Below are positions 1 to 9,279 of a stretch of DNA of 53,023 nt, piece by piece. This stretch comes from Clostridia bacterium (GTDB lineage: Bacteria > Bacillota > Clostridia > Christensenellales > Pumilibacteraceae): the NCBI GenBank assembly GCA_022791915.1, contig JAAWAB010000011.1:1-53023 (forward strand). Direction: 5' to 3'. Below the pieces are notes generated by a model. It saw nothing but the letters and a program-made list of their open reading frames with translations, was not told the DNA's origin and made no database searches. Within the stretch, counting starts at the first letter, position 1. Every line of letters begins with the position of its first letter. A program made the position numbers and the translations under genes.

Positions 1-92
1 TATACTTCACAAAGTGGGCAGGGAGAGTTGGAACCCGAGCCTGTGGGAAGATTTGAATTTTGCATTCTGTTTCTCTGATAATTGTGTTAACT

Positions 93-130
93 AAAAGGCA
101 TGCGTTACCGAACGTTTGCCTTTTTTCTTT
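93..130 (+). terminator. Rho-independent terminator of an upstream gene
   Basis: Arms AAAAGGCA (93-100) and TGCCTTTT (117-124) pair, with an inner CGTT/AACG stem around ACCG, followed by a T-rich run. It would end transcription of whatever lies left of the window. Bases 1-92 are open in two frames (stops at 76-78 and 92-94), so they may hold the last codons of a gene, but the protein cannot be identified. Confidence 0.65.
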
Positions 131-163
131 TCTCTCCAATCAACGTATTGCAAGTATCAACCG

Positions 164-238
164 ATAGGGTAATATTTATATAGAATAAAAGAAATATTTT
201 TACCCTAACGATATAGTACAATATAATCAAAGGGTAAC
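164..238 (+). promoter_or_regulatory. Promoter and palindromic operator of the XRE gene
   Basis: A possible sigma-A promoter has -35 TTTACC (199-204), a 17-base spacer and -10 TATAAT (222-227). An imperfect inverted repeat, ATAGGGTAATATTT (164-177) against AAATATTTTTACCCTA (192-207), overlaps the -35, and a third AGGGTAA copy (231-237) overlaps the ribosome binding site. This layout suggests autorepression by the downstream XRE protein, which is inference. The predicted transcription start lies only about 8 bases before the ATG, so the -10 choice is uncertain. Confidence 0.45.
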
Positions 239-241
239 ACT

Positions 242-565
242 ATGTTGGATTTATTAGACGGTAAAGAAATATATAATAAAGTCGATACTTTACGTAAAGC
301 AAAAGGTTGGACTATTTATGAACTTGCCAAAAAAGCAAGCGTTGCGCCTACGACGATTTATAATTGGCGCGATAGGCTATCTTCACCGACTTTATCATTG
401 TTGGATGCCGTTTGTTCGGCTTTCGATATAACCGTAATTGATTTTTTATTAAATGAAGATGAATTGATGGCTTTAACGGAAGAACAGAAAGAAGTCATGC
501 GATTATGGAATACGTTGTCGAGAGAACAGAAAAATTCAATCCTGAATTTAATGAAAACAATGTAA
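242..565 (+). CDS. XRE-family helix-turn-helix regulator
   Basis: This 107-residue protein has a Cro/CI-type helix-turn-helix at about residues 10-65: LRKAKGWTIYELAKKASVA forms the first helices and APTTIYNWRD looks like the recognition helix. A short C-terminal segment rich in E, Q and K (residues 75-107) probably forms a dimerisation helix. It should bind DNA in the cytoplasm as a dimer; its target is unknown. The AAAGGGT at 229-235 lies six bases before the ATG and supports this start. The AGGGTAA palindrome around its own promoter suggests autoregulation. It is convergent with the spoIIA operon and not obviously linked to it. Small single-domain XRE proteins like this are common as stand-alone regulators and in mobile elements. 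Family confident, role unknown. Confidence 0.85.
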   Translation: MLDLLDGKEIYNKVDTLRKAKGWTIYELAKKASVAPTTIYNWRDRLSSPTLSLLDAVCSAFDITVIDFLLNEDELMALTEEQKEVMRLWNTLSREQKNSILNLMKTM

Positions 566-619
566 TTCCAATATAAAATGTTTGGGTAATGTGTAAATAT
601 AAAGCCGAGTGGGAGCTGT

Positions 620-1336
620 TTAGGAAAAATTCTTGCGAATTTTTTCTAAAATCTTACTTTCCAATCGGGAGATTTGTACTTGCGACACGCCGAGCACGCG
701 CGCCACTTCGCTTTGGGTTTTATCGCGGTAGTAGCGCAGAACGATGATTTTCTTTTCGCGTTCGTCGAGCGCGGCAACGGCGTCTTTTAGAATAATTTTA
801 TCTAAATTGTCTTCCACCGTTTCTTTGGAAGCAAGTTTTTCCATGAGCGACTGACTGTGTTCGTCGTCTGTTTTCTCGTGCAGGGAAAGGGGGAATTTAG
901 CCGAATCGAGCGCAAAGACCGCTTCTTGCGGTTCTATGCCGAACGCTGCGGCAATGGTTTCAATGTCGGGACTGTCGTTGTGCGTGTTTTTATACGTTTC
1001 CACATAGTGCGAGATTTTGGCGGCAAGCGATTTGACCGACCGCGAAATCTTAATGTAGCCGTCGTCGCGCAAAAAGCGTTTTACTTCGCCCGCAATCATG
1101 GGCACGGCATAGGTGGAAAACTTTACGCCGAACTGCGCGGAAAAATTGCGTATCGCTTTCAAAAAGCCGATACAGCCGAGTTGGTACAAATCTTCGTATT
1201 CCACACCCTTGTTCCGATAGCGGCGTATCACGCTTTTGATAAGCGGCGAATTTTTTCCGATTAGTTCTTCTTTCGCCGTTTCGCTTCCGTTCTGCGCCTG
1301 TTCGATGAGTTGTAGGGTGACGTTCTGTTCGCTCAA
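620..1336 (-). CDS. sigF: RNA polymerase sporulation sigma factor SigF
   Basis: This is the forespore-specific sigma factor, third gene of the spoIIA operon. The 238 residues carry sigma region 2 (about 25-95, including the GVEYEDLYQLGCIGFLKAI stretch and the KFSTYAVPMI segment), region 3 (about 100-160) and a region 4 helix-turn-helix near the C-terminus (KTQSEVARVLGVSQVQISRLE). In known spore formers SigF is held inactive by SpoIIAB and starts forespore transcription after polar septation. The only plausible start is TTG at 1336-1334, with GGAG about 11 bases upstream; an ATG eight bases earlier runs into a stop at once. The weak start may limit SigF relative to its anti-sigma factor, which is inference. 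Spacing to spoIIAB is 8 bases, so translational coupling is likely. Confidence 0.95.
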   Translation of the reverse strand: MSEQNVTLQLIEQAQNGSETAKEELIGKNSPLIKSVIRRYRNKGVEYEDLYQLGCIGFLKAIRNFSAQFGVKFSTYAVPMIAGEVKRFLRDDGYIKISRSVKSLAAKISHYVETYKNTHNDSPDIETIAAAFGIEPQEAVFALDSAKFPLSLHEKTDDEHSQSLMEKLASKETVEDNLDKIILKDAVAALDEREKKIIVLRYYRDKTQSEVARVLGVSQVQISRLESKILEKIRKNFS

Positions 1337-1344
1337 AATCCCAT

Positions 1345-1785
1345 TTACTCCGTCCGTTTTTTCGGGGCGCCGAAATCTTTGGACATACGCACGAGCAGTC
1401 CGCCGCTTGGGTTGGGTTGTACGGTCAGTTCATCCATGAACGATTCCATAACGGTGAATCCCATGCCCGACCGCTCTTCGTCCGGTTTGGTGGTGAAAAA
1501 CGGTTGCCGCGCGCGGGGAATATCGGCAATGCCTACGCCGTGGTCGCGCACCTCGATATGTACGACGCTGCCGCTACGGCGCACGTCGATTTCCACGGTG
1601 CCGTTTTCTTGCCCCGCATAGCCGTGCACAATGCTGTTTGTTACCGCTTCGGATACGGCGGTTTTGACATCGCCCAACTGGTCGACGGTGGGATTCGCGT
1701 CTACGCAAAACGCCGCCACCGCACTGCGTGCGAACGATTCGTTGGCGCTGATTGCTTTGATTGTGAGCGTCATGAAGTTTTCCAT
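1345..1785 (-). CDS. spoIIAB: Anti-sigma F factor and serine kinase SpoIIAB
   Basis: SpoIIAB binds SigF and phosphorylates SpoIIAA. The 146 residues show the GHKL ATP-binding fold: the N box (EAVTNSIVHGY, about 46-56), the G1 box (DHGVGI, about 79-84) and the G2 region with a T-x-P lid (FFTTKPDEERSGMGF, about 95-110). Length and order match the Bacillus and Clostridium proteins. AGGAGAAAACAAA precedes the ATG and sets the start. It lies between spoIIAA (48-base gap) and sigF (8-base gap) on the minus strand, the canonical order. With ATP it sequesters SigF; dephosphorylated SpoIIAA displaces SigF. SpoIIE, the phosphatase of the switch, is not in this window. Confidence 0.96.
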   Translation of the reverse strand: MENFMTLTIKAISANESFARSAVAAFCVDANPTVDQLGDVKTAVSEAVTNSIVHGYAGQENGTVEIDVRRSGSVVHIEVRDHGVGIADIPRARQPFFTTKPDEERSGMGFTVMESFMDELTVQPNPSGGLLVRMSKDFGAPKKRTE

Positions 1786-1833
1786 TTTGTTTTCTCCTAC
1801 GGGTGTGCGCTTAAAATGTATAAAGCGTTCCCC

Positions 1834-2145
1834 TTATCCGACGATTTTGGGCATGATTTCGTATATGCCCGAAAGCGACAGCAATTTGTCCACCACCGAA
1901 GAAGGGGACGCCAACAGAAGGGGAATTTCTCTCGCTTTAAGACTTTTATATCTGCCGATCAGCATGCCGATTCCCGTCGAATCCATAAACGATACGCCCG
2001 ACAGGTCGAGTACAACTTTGCCGATATCGGGCGATTGGAGCAATGTATCGAGCTGTTGGCGTACCTGCGCGGCGCAACTCTCGTCGAGCTCGCCGCATAA
2101 TGACGCATACAGCGTATGATTTACCGTTTTGCCGTTCACTTTCAT
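1834..2145 (-). CDS. spoIIAA: Anti-anti-sigma factor SpoIIAA
   Basis: This 103-residue STAS-domain protein is the first gene of the spoIIA operon. The STAS core is visible as VVLDLSGVSFMDSTGIGMLIGRY; the serine in DSTGIG (about residue 57) is the site that SpoIIAB phosphorylates in known homologues. Unphosphorylated SpoIIAA binds SpoIIAB and frees SigF. GAGGG lies about 9 bases before the ATG. Upstream on the minus strand (2146-2290) is the region shared with the divergent uvrB promoter. An AGGCAGTT and a TTACAATA there loosely resemble SigH -35 and -10 boxes, but I would not call that promoter with confidence. Confidence 0.95.
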   Translation of the reverse strand: MKVNGKTVNHTLYASLCGELDESCAAQVRQQLDTLLQSPDIGKVVLDLSGVSFMDSTGIGMLIGRYKSLKAREIPLLLASPSSVVDKLLSLSGIYEIMPKIVG

Positions 2146-2253
2146 AGTTGTAGCCCTCTTTGCGCGTATGGTCGCATAGCCGTATTGTAACAGAAATCGA
2201 ACTGCCTATTTTAACGACTAATGCGCTATCCGACGGATTTTTGTCGAATGTGC

Positions 2254-2282
2254 TTGCGGAAAAACGACAGGAGTGGTATACT
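2254..2282 (+). promoter_or_regulatory. Sigma-A-type promoter of uvrB, apparently leaderless
   Basis: -35 TTGCGG (2254-2259), 17-base spacer, -10 TATACT (2277-2282). Transcription should start around 2289-2291, which is at or just before the uvrB ATG at 2291. No Shine-Dalgarno sequence sits at a useful distance from that ATG. Confidence 0.7.
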
Positions 2283-2290
2283 ATCTTTGT

Positions 2291-4264
2291 ATGGATTATC
2301 AGTTATGTGCTCCTTATGCGCCTACGGGAGACCAGCCCGAGGCAATCGATACGCTGTGCGAAGGACTTTCGGACGGCTTGCGCAGTCAGGTGCTTTTGGG
2401 CGTGACGGGCAGCGGAAAAACGTTTACCATGGCGAACGTGATTGCGCGCATGGGCAGACCCGCGCTTGTGCTCGCGCACAATAAAATACTCGCCGCACAG
2501 CTGTGCAACGAGTTCCGCGAATTTTTCCCGCATAACCGCGTGGAATTTTTCGTGTCGTACTACGATTATTATCAGCCCGAAGCGTATATCGCGTCTACCG
2601 ATACGTATATCGAAAAAGATATGCAGATTAACGACGAAATCGACAAACTGCGTCACAGCGCCACGTGTTCGCTGTTCGAACGGCGCGATACGGTGGTGGT
2701 GGCGTCCGTTTCGTGCATTTACGGTTTGGGCGCGCCCGAACAGTACTACAATTTAGCGATTTCGTTGCGTCCCGGCGACGCATTGAGCCGCGACGACCTT
2801 GTGCGGCGGTTGGTGGAAATCAACTATAAGCGCAACGATACGGCGGCAGAGCGCACCAACTTTCGCGTGAAGGGTGACACGGTGGATATTTTTATCGCGT
2901 CGAGCAGCGACCTGGGTATCCGCGTGGAGTTTTTTGGCGACGAAATAGAAAGCATCGGCGAGTTTGAAATCGTTTCGGGCAGAGTGCTCAATCGGCTCAA
3001 ACACGCCGCGATTTTTCCCGCCAGCCACTACGCCGTAGAGCAGGCGATTATGACGCGCGCACTCGAACAGATTGAGCGCGACATGGAAGAACAGGTGAAA
3101 ATTTTTACCGATTCGGGCAAACTGATAGAGGCGCAACGAATCGGGCAACGCGTGAAATACGATATGGAAATGATGCGCGAAATGGGATACTGCACGGGCA
3201 TAGAAAACTATTCGCGCTATTTCGACGGCAGAGTGACGGGGCAACCGCCGTTTACGTTGCTCGATTATTTCCCGCGCGACTTTTTGCTGTTTGTAGACGA
3301 AAGCCATATGACGCTTCCGCAGGTGCGCGCCATGCATGCGGGCGACCGTAGCAGAAAGCAAAGTTTGGTGGACTACGGTTTTCGACTTCCCGCGGCATAC
3401 GACAACCGTCCGCTCACGTTCGACGAATTTAATTCGCGTATCGGGCAAACCATTTACGTGTCGGCTACGCCCGCGCCGTACGAGCGCGAGAAGGCGGGCG
3501 GATTCGTGGCGGAACAGATTATACGCCCCACCGGACTGCTCGACCCCGAAGTGATTGTGCGTCCCACCGAAGGGCAGATAGACGACCTTCTCACCGAAAT
3601 CAAAAAAACGGTGGAATGCGGCGGCAGAATTTTGGTGACGACGCTCACCAAACGCATGGCGGAAAGCCTGACCGATTATCTTGCCGACCACGGCGTGCGC
3701 GTAAACTATCTGCATTCGGATATAGGCACCATGGAACGCATACAAATCGTCAATGCGCTCCGTGCGGGCGAGTTCGACGTGATTGTGGGAATCAATCTGT
3801 TGCGCGAAGGATTGGATATCCCCGAAGTGCGTCTGGTTGCCATACTCGACGCCGACAAAGAAGGCTTTTTGCGCAGTGAATCGGCGCTCATTCAAACCAT
3901 AGGACGGGCGGCGCGAAACAGCGAAGGCAGAGTGATTATGTACGCCGACACGATGACGGGTTCCATGCAACGCGCCATAGGAGAAACGGAGCGGCGCAGA
4001 ACCAAACAGCAAGCATATAACGCGGCGCACGGAATCGTGCCCAAAACGATTGTAAAGCCGATAACCAACACGCTGGAAATCTCGCAGAAAGAAAGCGAAA
4101 AAATCGACGAAGAAGATATTCCGCACCAGATTGACAAATTGCGCAGTATGATGAGCGTAGCGTCGTCGTCGCTCGACTTCGAAACGGCAATCCGCTTGCG
4201 TGACCGAATCACCGAATTGCGCCGTTTGCAAGATAATATTCACAGAGCAAAAAAGCAGAGATAA
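2291..4264 (+). CDS. uvrB: Excinuclease ABC subunit B
   Basis: UvrB is the helicase-like damage verification subunit of nucleotide excision repair, working with UvrA and UvrC. The 657 residues have Walker A GVTGSGKT (37-44), the beta-hairpin region [10 protein letters not shown] (about 92-101), a DESH Walker B (about 336-339), helicase motifs in the second half ([22 protein letters not shown]) and a C-terminal UVR domain (about 618-650) that contacts UvrC. The ATG at 2291 gives [16 protein letters not shown], matching the usual UvrB beginning; a GTG at 2273 lies inside the promoter. uvrA follows after 102 bases, so the two form a uvrBA operon. There is no clear LexA box in the upstream region. 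Confidence 0.97.
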   Translation: MDYQLCAPYAPTGDQPEAIDTLCEGLSDGLRSQVLLGVTGSGKTFTMANVIARMGRPALVLAHNKILAAQLCNEFREFFPHNRVEFFVSYYDYYQPEAYIASTDTYIEKDMQINDEIDKLRHSATCSLFERRDTVVVASVSCIYGLGAPEQYYNLAISLRPGDALSRDDLVRRLVEINYKRNDTAAERTNFRVKGDTVDIFIASSSDLGIRVEFFGDEIESIGEFEIVSGRVLNRLKHAAIFPASHYAVEQAIMTRALEQIERDMEEQVKIFTDSGKLIEAQRIGQRVKYDMEMMREMGYCTGIENYSRYFDGRVTGQPPFTLLDYFPRDFLLFVDESHMTLPQVRAMHAGDRSRKQSLVDYGFRLPAAYDNRPLTFDEFNSRIGQTIYVSATPAPYEREKAGGFVAEQIIRPTGLLDPEVIVRPTEGQIDDLLTEIKKTVECGGRILVTTLTKRMAESLTDYLADHGVRVNYLHSDIGTMERIQIVNALRAGEFDVIVGINLLREGLDIPEVRLVAILDADKEGFLRSESALIQTIGRAARNSEGRVIMYADTMTGSMQRAIGETERRRTKQQAYNAAHGIVPKTIVKPITNTLEISQKESEKIDEEDIPHQIDKLRSMMSVASSSLDFETAIRLRDRITELRRLQDNIHRAKKQR

Positions 4265-4366
4265 AAGAAAAAACAACGGGCATTGCGGAATACGCGCTAC
4301 GTGCGGCATAATTGCCGTGCGCCTGTTTTCGAAACCGTTTGCAACAAGGAGGTCATGGGCACAACC

Positions 4367-7189
4367 ATGGAAAATATCGTAATAAAAGGCGCTAAAGAAA
4401 ACAATCTCAAAGACGTGAGTCTAACGCTCCCGCGCAACAAACTCATTGTATTTACGGGGTTATCGGGCAGCGGCAAAACCAGTCTGGCGTTCGACACCAT
4501 TTTCGCCGAAGGGCAACGCCGCTACGTGGAGTCGCTCTCTTCGTATGCCCGTCAGTTTTTGGGACAGATGGACAAGCCCGATGTGGAGAGCATTGACGGA
4601 TTAAGCCCCGCCATATCCATCGACCAGAAAACAACGGCGCGCAATCCCCGTTCCACCGTGGGTACCGTGACCGAAATTTACGACTACCTTCGTTTGCTGT
4701 ATGCCCGCGTAGGCGAGGCGCATTGCCCCAAATGCGGCAAGAAAATCGAGCAACAGTCCATAGACCAGATTGCCGACGCCATAACGGCATATCCGCAGGG
4801 CAGTAAAATTTTGCTGCTTGCGCCCGTTGTGCGCGGACGCAAAGGCGAATTCGGCAAGCTGTTTGAAAGCTACCGCAAGCAAGGCTTTGCGCGCGTGTGG
4901 GTAGACGGACAGACGTATGCGCTCGACGAAGATATTTCGCTTGATAAGCAAGTAAAACACAATGTGAGCGTGGTAGTGGACCGCCTTGTGATAAAAGAAG
5001 GAATCAACAAGCGTTTAACCGACAGTTTGGAAACGGCGCTCAAACTCTCCGAAGGAATCGTGGTGGTGGAGTGCGACGGCAAAGAACGGCTGTTCAACAC
5101 CAAATACGCCTGTACCGATTGCGGCATTTCGCTTGCCGAAATCGAACCGCGCCTGTTTTCGTTCAACAGTCCGTTCGGTGCTTGCCCCGAATGTTTGGGG
5201 CTGGGCTATAAGCAGGCAATCGACCCCGAATTGATATACGGCGACGGAAGCAAATCGCTCCGTGAAGGCGCGCTCACCATATCGGGTTGGAATTTCGACA
5301 GCGGCGCGCAAACGCAGTTGTACTTCGAAGGGCTTGCCCGCCGATACGGGTTTTCGCTCGACGTTCCGTTCCGCGACCTACCCGAAAATATCAGACACAT
5401 TCTGTTGTACGGAAACAACGGCGAAAAAATCGAAATGCAATATAATTCGTATAATTTCAAAGGGAGTTTCAATACGGCATTCGAAGGGATTGTAACCAAT
5501 CTCGAACGGCGGTACCGCGAAACGGGTTCGGAATACGTGAAAAGCGATATAGAACGGTATATGCGTACCCGTCCGTGCGACGCGTGCGGCGGCAAACGGC
5601 TCAAACCCGAAGCGCTTGCCGTTACGTTGTTCGGCAAGAACATAGAAGAAGTAACGCGGTTGAGTATTGTGGAACTACTGGCTTTTGTGGATACGTTCAC
5701 GTTTACGCCCGGGCAGGAAATCATTGCCAAACCGCTGCTAAAAGAAATCCGCGCTCGTTTGGGCTTTCTCAAAGACGTGGGGCTGGGGTATCTTACGCTT
5801 GCCCGCGGGGCGGCAACGCTTTCGGGCGGCGAGGCGCAACGCATTCGGCTTGCCACGCAAATCGGCTCGGGCTTGCAGGGCGTGCTGTATATTCTCGACG
5901 AGCCGAGTATAGGATTGCACCAACGCGATAACGAAAAGCTGTTGCACACGCTCACCAAGTTGCGCGATTTGGGCAACACGCTCATTGTGGTGGAACACGA
6001 CGAAGAAACAATCCGCGCCGCCGACTGCGTGGTAGACGTAGGTCCGGGCGCGGGCGTGCACGGCGGCGAAATCGTGGCGCAGGGCAGCATTGCCGATTTG
6101 ATTGCGTCGCCCCGTTCGGTTACGGGCAAGTTTTTGAGCGGCGAGCGGAAAATCTCCGTGCCCGCCGAGCGCAGAAAAGCGGGCGGAGAATATATCGTGC
6201 TCAAAAACTGCGCGCAGAATAATCTGAAAAAAGTGAATGCGCGTTTTCCCGTAGGACTGATTACCGCCGTCACGGGCGTATCGGGTAGCGGGAAATCCAG
6301 CCTTGTGAATCAGATTCTGTATCCCGCGGCGGCAAACGCCGTAATGGGCAGTCGGCTTTCGGTGGGCAAGCACGGCGGCATAGAAGGACTGGAACACATC
6401 GATAAAGTGATTTGTATCGACCAAAGTCCCATCGGGCGCACGCCGCGCAGTAACCCCGCTACCTATACGGGCGTGTTCGGCGCCATACGCGAACTGTTTG
6501 CCAAAACGCCCGACGCGCAGGAACGCGGCTATAAAGCGGGACGCTTTTCGTTCAACGTAAAAGGGGGCAGGTGCGAAAGTTGTTGCGGCGACGGTATTAT
6601 CCGCGTGGAAATGAACTTTTTGCCCGACGTGTACGTGCCCTGCGAAGTGTGCGGCGGAAAACGGTATAACCGCGAAACGCTCACGGTAAAATATAAGGGC
6701 AAGAGTATTGCCGACGTGCTCGACATGACAATCGAAGAAGCGTATACCTTCTTTGAAAACATTCCGCAGATTGCCAACAAAGTGCGCACGCTTTACGAGG
6801 TGGGCTTGGGATATATAAAAATGGGACAACCTGCCACCACGCTTTCGGGCGGCGAGGCGCAACGCGTGAAATTGGCAACCGAATTGAGCCGCAGGTCTAC
6901 TTCCAAAACGTTGTATATTCTCGACGAGCCTACCACGGGGTTGCATATTGCCGACGTGGAAAAACTGATTTTCATTTTGCAACGGTTGGCGTCGGGCGGC
7001 AATACCGTTGTGGTAATCGAACACAATCTCGACGTTATCAAAACGGCGGATTACATCATAGATTTGGGCCCCGAAGGGGGCGACAAGGGCGGCACGGTGA
7101 TTGCGGCGGGAACGCCCGAAGAAGTGGCGCAAAACGCACAGAGTTTTACGGGACAATTCTTGCGTCCGTTGCTCGAAAGGGGATATTGA
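4367..7189 (+). CDS. uvrA: Excinuclease ABC subunit A
   Basis: UvrA is the damage-sensing ABC ATPase dimer that loads UvrB. At 940 residues it matches the E. coli protein. It contains two ABC modules, each with Walker A (GLSGSGKTS near residue 31; GVSGSGKSS in the second half) and signature ([10 protein letters not shown] and [10 protein letters not shown]). Cysteine clusters include CPKC, the C4 zinc site CTDCG...CPECLG, and CESCCG...CEVCGG in the DNA-binding half. ATG 4367 begins [15 protein letters not shown], as in homologues. An alternative ATG at 4355 lies only two bases after AAGGAGG, too close for normal initiation, whereas 4367 is about 14 bases away. It is probably co-transcribed with uvrB. 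Confidence 0.97.
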   Translation: MENIVIKGAKENNLKDVSLTLPRNKLIVFTGLSGSGKTSLAFDTIFAEGQRRYVESLSSYARQFLGQMDKPDVESIDGLSPAISIDQKTTARNPRSTVGTVTEIYDYLRLLYARVGEAHCPKCGKKIEQQSIDQIADAITAYPQGSKILLLAPVVRGRKGEFGKLFESYRKQGFARVWVDGQTYALDEDISLDKQVKHNVSVVVDRLVIKEGINKRLTDSLETALKLSEGIVVVECDGKERLFNTKYACTDCGISLAEIEPRLFSFNSPFGACPECLGLGYKQAIDPELIYGDGSKSLREGALTISGWNFDSGAQTQLYFEGLARRYGFSLDVPFRDLPENIRHILLYGNNGEKIEMQYNSYNFKGSFNTAFEGIVTNLERRYRETGSEYVKSDIERYMRTRPCDACGGKRLKPEALAVTLFGKNIEEVTRLSIVELLAFVDTFTFTPGQEIIAKPLLKEIRARLGFLKDVGLGYLTLARGAATLSGGEAQRIRLATQIGSGLQGVLYILDEPSIGLHQRDNEKLLHTLTKLRDLGNTLIVVEHDEETIRAADCVVDVGPGAGVHGGEIVAQGSIADLIASPRSVTGKFLSGERKISVPAERRKAGGEYIVLKNCAQNNLKKVNARFPVGLITAVTGVSGSGKSSLVNQILYPAAANAVMGSRLSVGKHGGIEGLEHIDKVICIDQSPIGRTPRSNPATYTGVFGAIRELFAKTPDAQERGYKAGRFSFNVKGGRCESCCGDGIIRVEMNFLPDVYVPCEVCGGKRYNRETLTVKYKGKSIADVLDMTIEEAYTFFENIPQIANKVRTLYEVGLGYIKMGQPATTLSGGEAQRVKLATELSRRSTSKTLYILDEPTTGLHIADVEKLIFILQRLASGGNTVVVIEHNLDVIKTADYIIDLGPEGGDKGGTVIAAGTPEEVAQNAQSFTGQFLRPLLERGY

Positions 7190-7262
7190 ACCGTTTTTCG
7201 TATATTTCGACACGGTAAAGCGAATTCCAATCCTTTTTTAACCCGTCTTTAATGTGAATCTG

Positions 7263-7292
7263 TTGACAAACGCATGGCAGTCATGACATAAT
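7263..7292 (+). promoter_or_regulatory. Sigma-A promoter of the glycosyltransferase gene
   Basis: -35 TTGACA (7263-7268), 18-base spacer, -10 CATAAT (7287-7292). The predicted leader is about 85 bases and ends in AAGGAGAG (7366-7373), 11 bases before the ATG. Confidence 0.75.
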
Positions 7293-7384
7293 AGACGGGA
7301 CAGAAAGAGCAAGCAGTTCGCTTTTGCCTTGTGTAAGGTAACGGCGTGAAATAGATATTTCGGATAAGGAGAGTACGCGCGGCT

Positions 7385-8680
7385 ATGGTCATCACCTTTG
7401 TTATGGATCAATTCGGCGAAACGAGCAACGGCACTACCATTACGGCGATGCGGTTTGCCGACGTATTAAAGAAAAAGGGGCACGAAGTGCGCGTGATTAC
7501 GGCGTCGCGCATAGAGGGGGAAGGTATTTACGTATTGCCCGAATACCGTATTCCCGTGTTCCAGTCGATTGTAGACAAACAGGGAATGAAATTTGCCGAA
7601 CCGAACGAAGAACTGATAAAAAAAGCGATTGATGGTAGCGACGTGGTGCATATGCTCATGCCTTTCTGGGTGGAAAACGCCACGTTTGAAATTGCCGAAA
7701 AAATGCACATTGCCACCACCGCCGCTTTTCATATTCAGCCCGAAAACATGACGTATTCGGTGCATTTGGGCAAAATCCCCGCCGCAAACAAATTCATTTA
7801 CACGTTTTTGCGCAAAAAATTCTACAAGAAGTTCAATCACATTCATTGCCCCAGCCAGATGATGAAAAATTTGCTTGTAAAAAACAAATACCGTGGCAAT
7901 ATTTATGCCATCAGCAACGGGGTGGGCGAGGCGTTCGGCAAGCGAGAAGTGTCGCGCCCCGAAAAATACCGCGATAAATATGTGATTTTAATGATTGGGC
8001 GGTACAGCAAAGAAAAACGCCAAGACCTTATTATCAAGGCTATCGGCGAAAGCAAATATAACGACCGCATTCAACTGGTGCTGGCGGGTAAAGGTCCCAC
8101 CGAGAAAAATCTGCGCAGGTTGAGCGAAAAATATCTTGCCAACCCCGTGGAATTCGTGTTTTTACCGCAGGAAGAACTGATTGACCTTATCAATACGTGC
8201 GACTTATACGTGCATGCGTCCGACGCCGAAAGCGAAGCTATTTCGTGTATGGAGGCGTTTACTTGCGGACTCGTGCCCGTTATCTCGGATAGCGAAATCT
8301 GCGCCACCAAACAGTTTGCGCTTTCCGAACATAATCTGTTCCGAAAGGGCAACCACAAATCGTTGTGCGGGCAAATCGAGTGGTTTATCGAACACCCCGA
8401 AGAAAAGCAGGCGTTGAGCGAGCAGTATATAGAATACGCCAAGCAATACGCAATCGACGCATGCGTCGACCGACTTGTGGAAGTGTTCGCGTCGGCGGTG
8501 AAAGAAAACAAACAGCGTTGGGAAAATACCCAAAAAGAGCAAGCCTATCTCTCTACGCTCACGTCCAAACAGCAAAGGCAGTATTTTGCGGAAAAGAAAA
8601 AGTATCTCCGTGCGCTCAAAAAGAAACACGACGGCGATTTCACCAATTCGTATTGCATCGATTTTTGTTTGCAAAAATAA
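7385..8680 (+). CDS. GT4-family glycosyltransferase
   Basis: This 431-residue protein has the GT-B fold of family 4 glycosyltransferases. The N-terminal Rossmann half begins with MVITFVMDQFGETSNGTT, an acceptor-side loop seen in diacylglycerol glucosyltransferases and related enzymes. The C-terminal donor domain has the usual strands (VILMIGRYSKEKRQDLIIKA, IQLVLAGKGP) and an E-x7-E-like nucleotide-sugar motif in SDAESEAISCMEAFTCGLVPV (about residues 278-298). Beyond about 370 there is a K/Q/E-rich helical tail, perhaps membrane or partner binding. A glycolipid or cell-wall polymer product is plausible given the envelope genes nearby, but the sugar and acceptor cannot be read from the sequence. 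It has its own promoter and a terminator, so it is monocistronic. Confidence 0.88.
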   Translation: MVITFVMDQFGETSNGTTITAMRFADVLKKKGHEVRVITASRIEGEGIYVLPEYRIPVFQSIVDKQGMKFAEPNEELIKKAIDGSDVVHMLMPFWVENATFEIAEKMHIATTAAFHIQPENMTYSVHLGKIPAANKFIYTFLRKKFYKKFNHIHCPSQMMKNLLVKNKYRGNIYAISNGVGEAFGKREVSRPEKYRDKYVILMIGRYSKEKRQDLIIKAIGESKYNDRIQLVLAGKGPTEKNLRRLSEKYLANPVEFVFLPQEELIDLINTCDLYVHASDAESEAISCMEAFTCGLVPVISDSEICATKQFALSEHNLFRKGNHKSLCGQIEWFIEHPEEKQALSEQYIEYAKQYAIDACVDRLVEVFASAVKENKQRWENTQKEQAYLSTLTSKQQRQYFAEKKKYLRALKKKHDGDFTNSYCIDFCLQK

Positions 8681-8729
8681 GGTAACGGCAACGCGGCGTC
8701 CGATAAACAGTAAAAAACACAACAAAACT

Positions 8730-8757
8730 ATCTTCTCGGTTTCGAGAAGATTTTTTT
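8730..8757. terminator. Bidirectional terminator between the glycosyltransferase gene and spoVG
   Basis: A perfect 9-bp stem, ATCTTCTCG (8730-8738) and CGAGAAGAT (8743-8751), encloses a GTTT loop, with a T run on the plus strand and an A-rich flank that serves the minus strand. It lies between convergent genes. Confidence 0.85.
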
Positions 8758-8794
8758 GTCGTGTCCCAAAATGTTTGTGCGCGAATCGGAAAAA

Positions 8795-9076
8795 TTATTC
8801 CGCTTGTTCTTCCGCCTGTTTTCTCGCCTTTTCGAATTCGTCCAGTACGACTTTGCGCAACATTTCCCGCGTTTCCGTATTGAGCGGATGTACAACATCT
8901 TTGAACTCGCCGGAAGGCGTTTTTTTGCTGGGCATGGCAATAAAGAAATCGTCGGCGCCTTCTATGATTTTCACGTCGTGCACAACAAAGCAATCATCGA
9001 TTGTAACCGACGCAACGCCTTTGAGTTTTCCTTCTTCCGATTTAACTAACCTTACGCGTACTTCTGTGATGTTCAT
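8795..9076 (-). CDS. spoVG: Regulator SpoVG
   Basis: SpoVG is a small RNA- and DNA-binding regulator conserved in Firmicutes, needed for spore cortex formation and septation control in Bacillus and for virulence factor control in other species. The 93 residues match the family along their full length: MNITEVRVRLV at the start, then the KLKGVASVTIDDCFVVHDVKI core and the basic FFIAMPSKKTPSGEFKDVVHP segment, and a charged C-terminal helix. AAGGG precedes the ATG. It is transcribed alone from a good promoter on the minus strand. In Bacillus spoVG is SigH dependent; here AAAAGGAATT near the -35 resembles a SigH -35 box, but no clean GAAT -10 is present. Confidence 0.95.
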   Translation of the reverse strand: MNITEVRVRLVKSEEGKLKGVASVTIDDCFVVHDVKIIEGADDFFIAMPSKKTPSGEFKDVVHPLNTETREMLRKVVLDEFEKARKQAEEQAE

Positions 9077-9115
9077 TTTCCCTTGTTACCCCTTTACAGA
9101 AATGTTCTTACTTGT

Positions 9116-9144
9116 ATTATACTACATAATTTACCGATTTGCAA
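9116..9144 (-). promoter_or_regulatory. Promoter of spoVG
   Basis: On the minus strand: -35 TTGCAA (9144-9139), 17-base spacer, -10 TATAAT (9121-9116). The predicted leader is about 30 bases. The rest of the intergenic stretch up to murC (9145-9279) is AT-rich; no convincing murC promoter was found in it. Confidence 0.75.
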
Positions 9145-9279
9145 TTCCTTTTTAGCGATTTATCGCATTTTTCCCTGTAAAAATCGTAAAAAAATACGAA
9201 AAAACACTTGTTTTCGGCAAAATAGCGTGCTTTTTCGCGCAAAAGGAACATTTTAAGCGCGCAACGAATAGAGTGAACT

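Noticed and set aside
1-92. Coding tail of an upstream gene at the left edge
   Set aside because: Two frames are open here and neither short peptide can be matched to a family, so no gene is called.
2753-4309. A 518-residue minus-strand open frame over uvrB
   Set aside because: Antisense shadow with H, R and F-rich composition; uvrB is certain on the other strand.
5738-7213. A 491-residue minus-strand open frame over uvrA
   Set aside because: Shadow of uvrA; no motif and no start signal.
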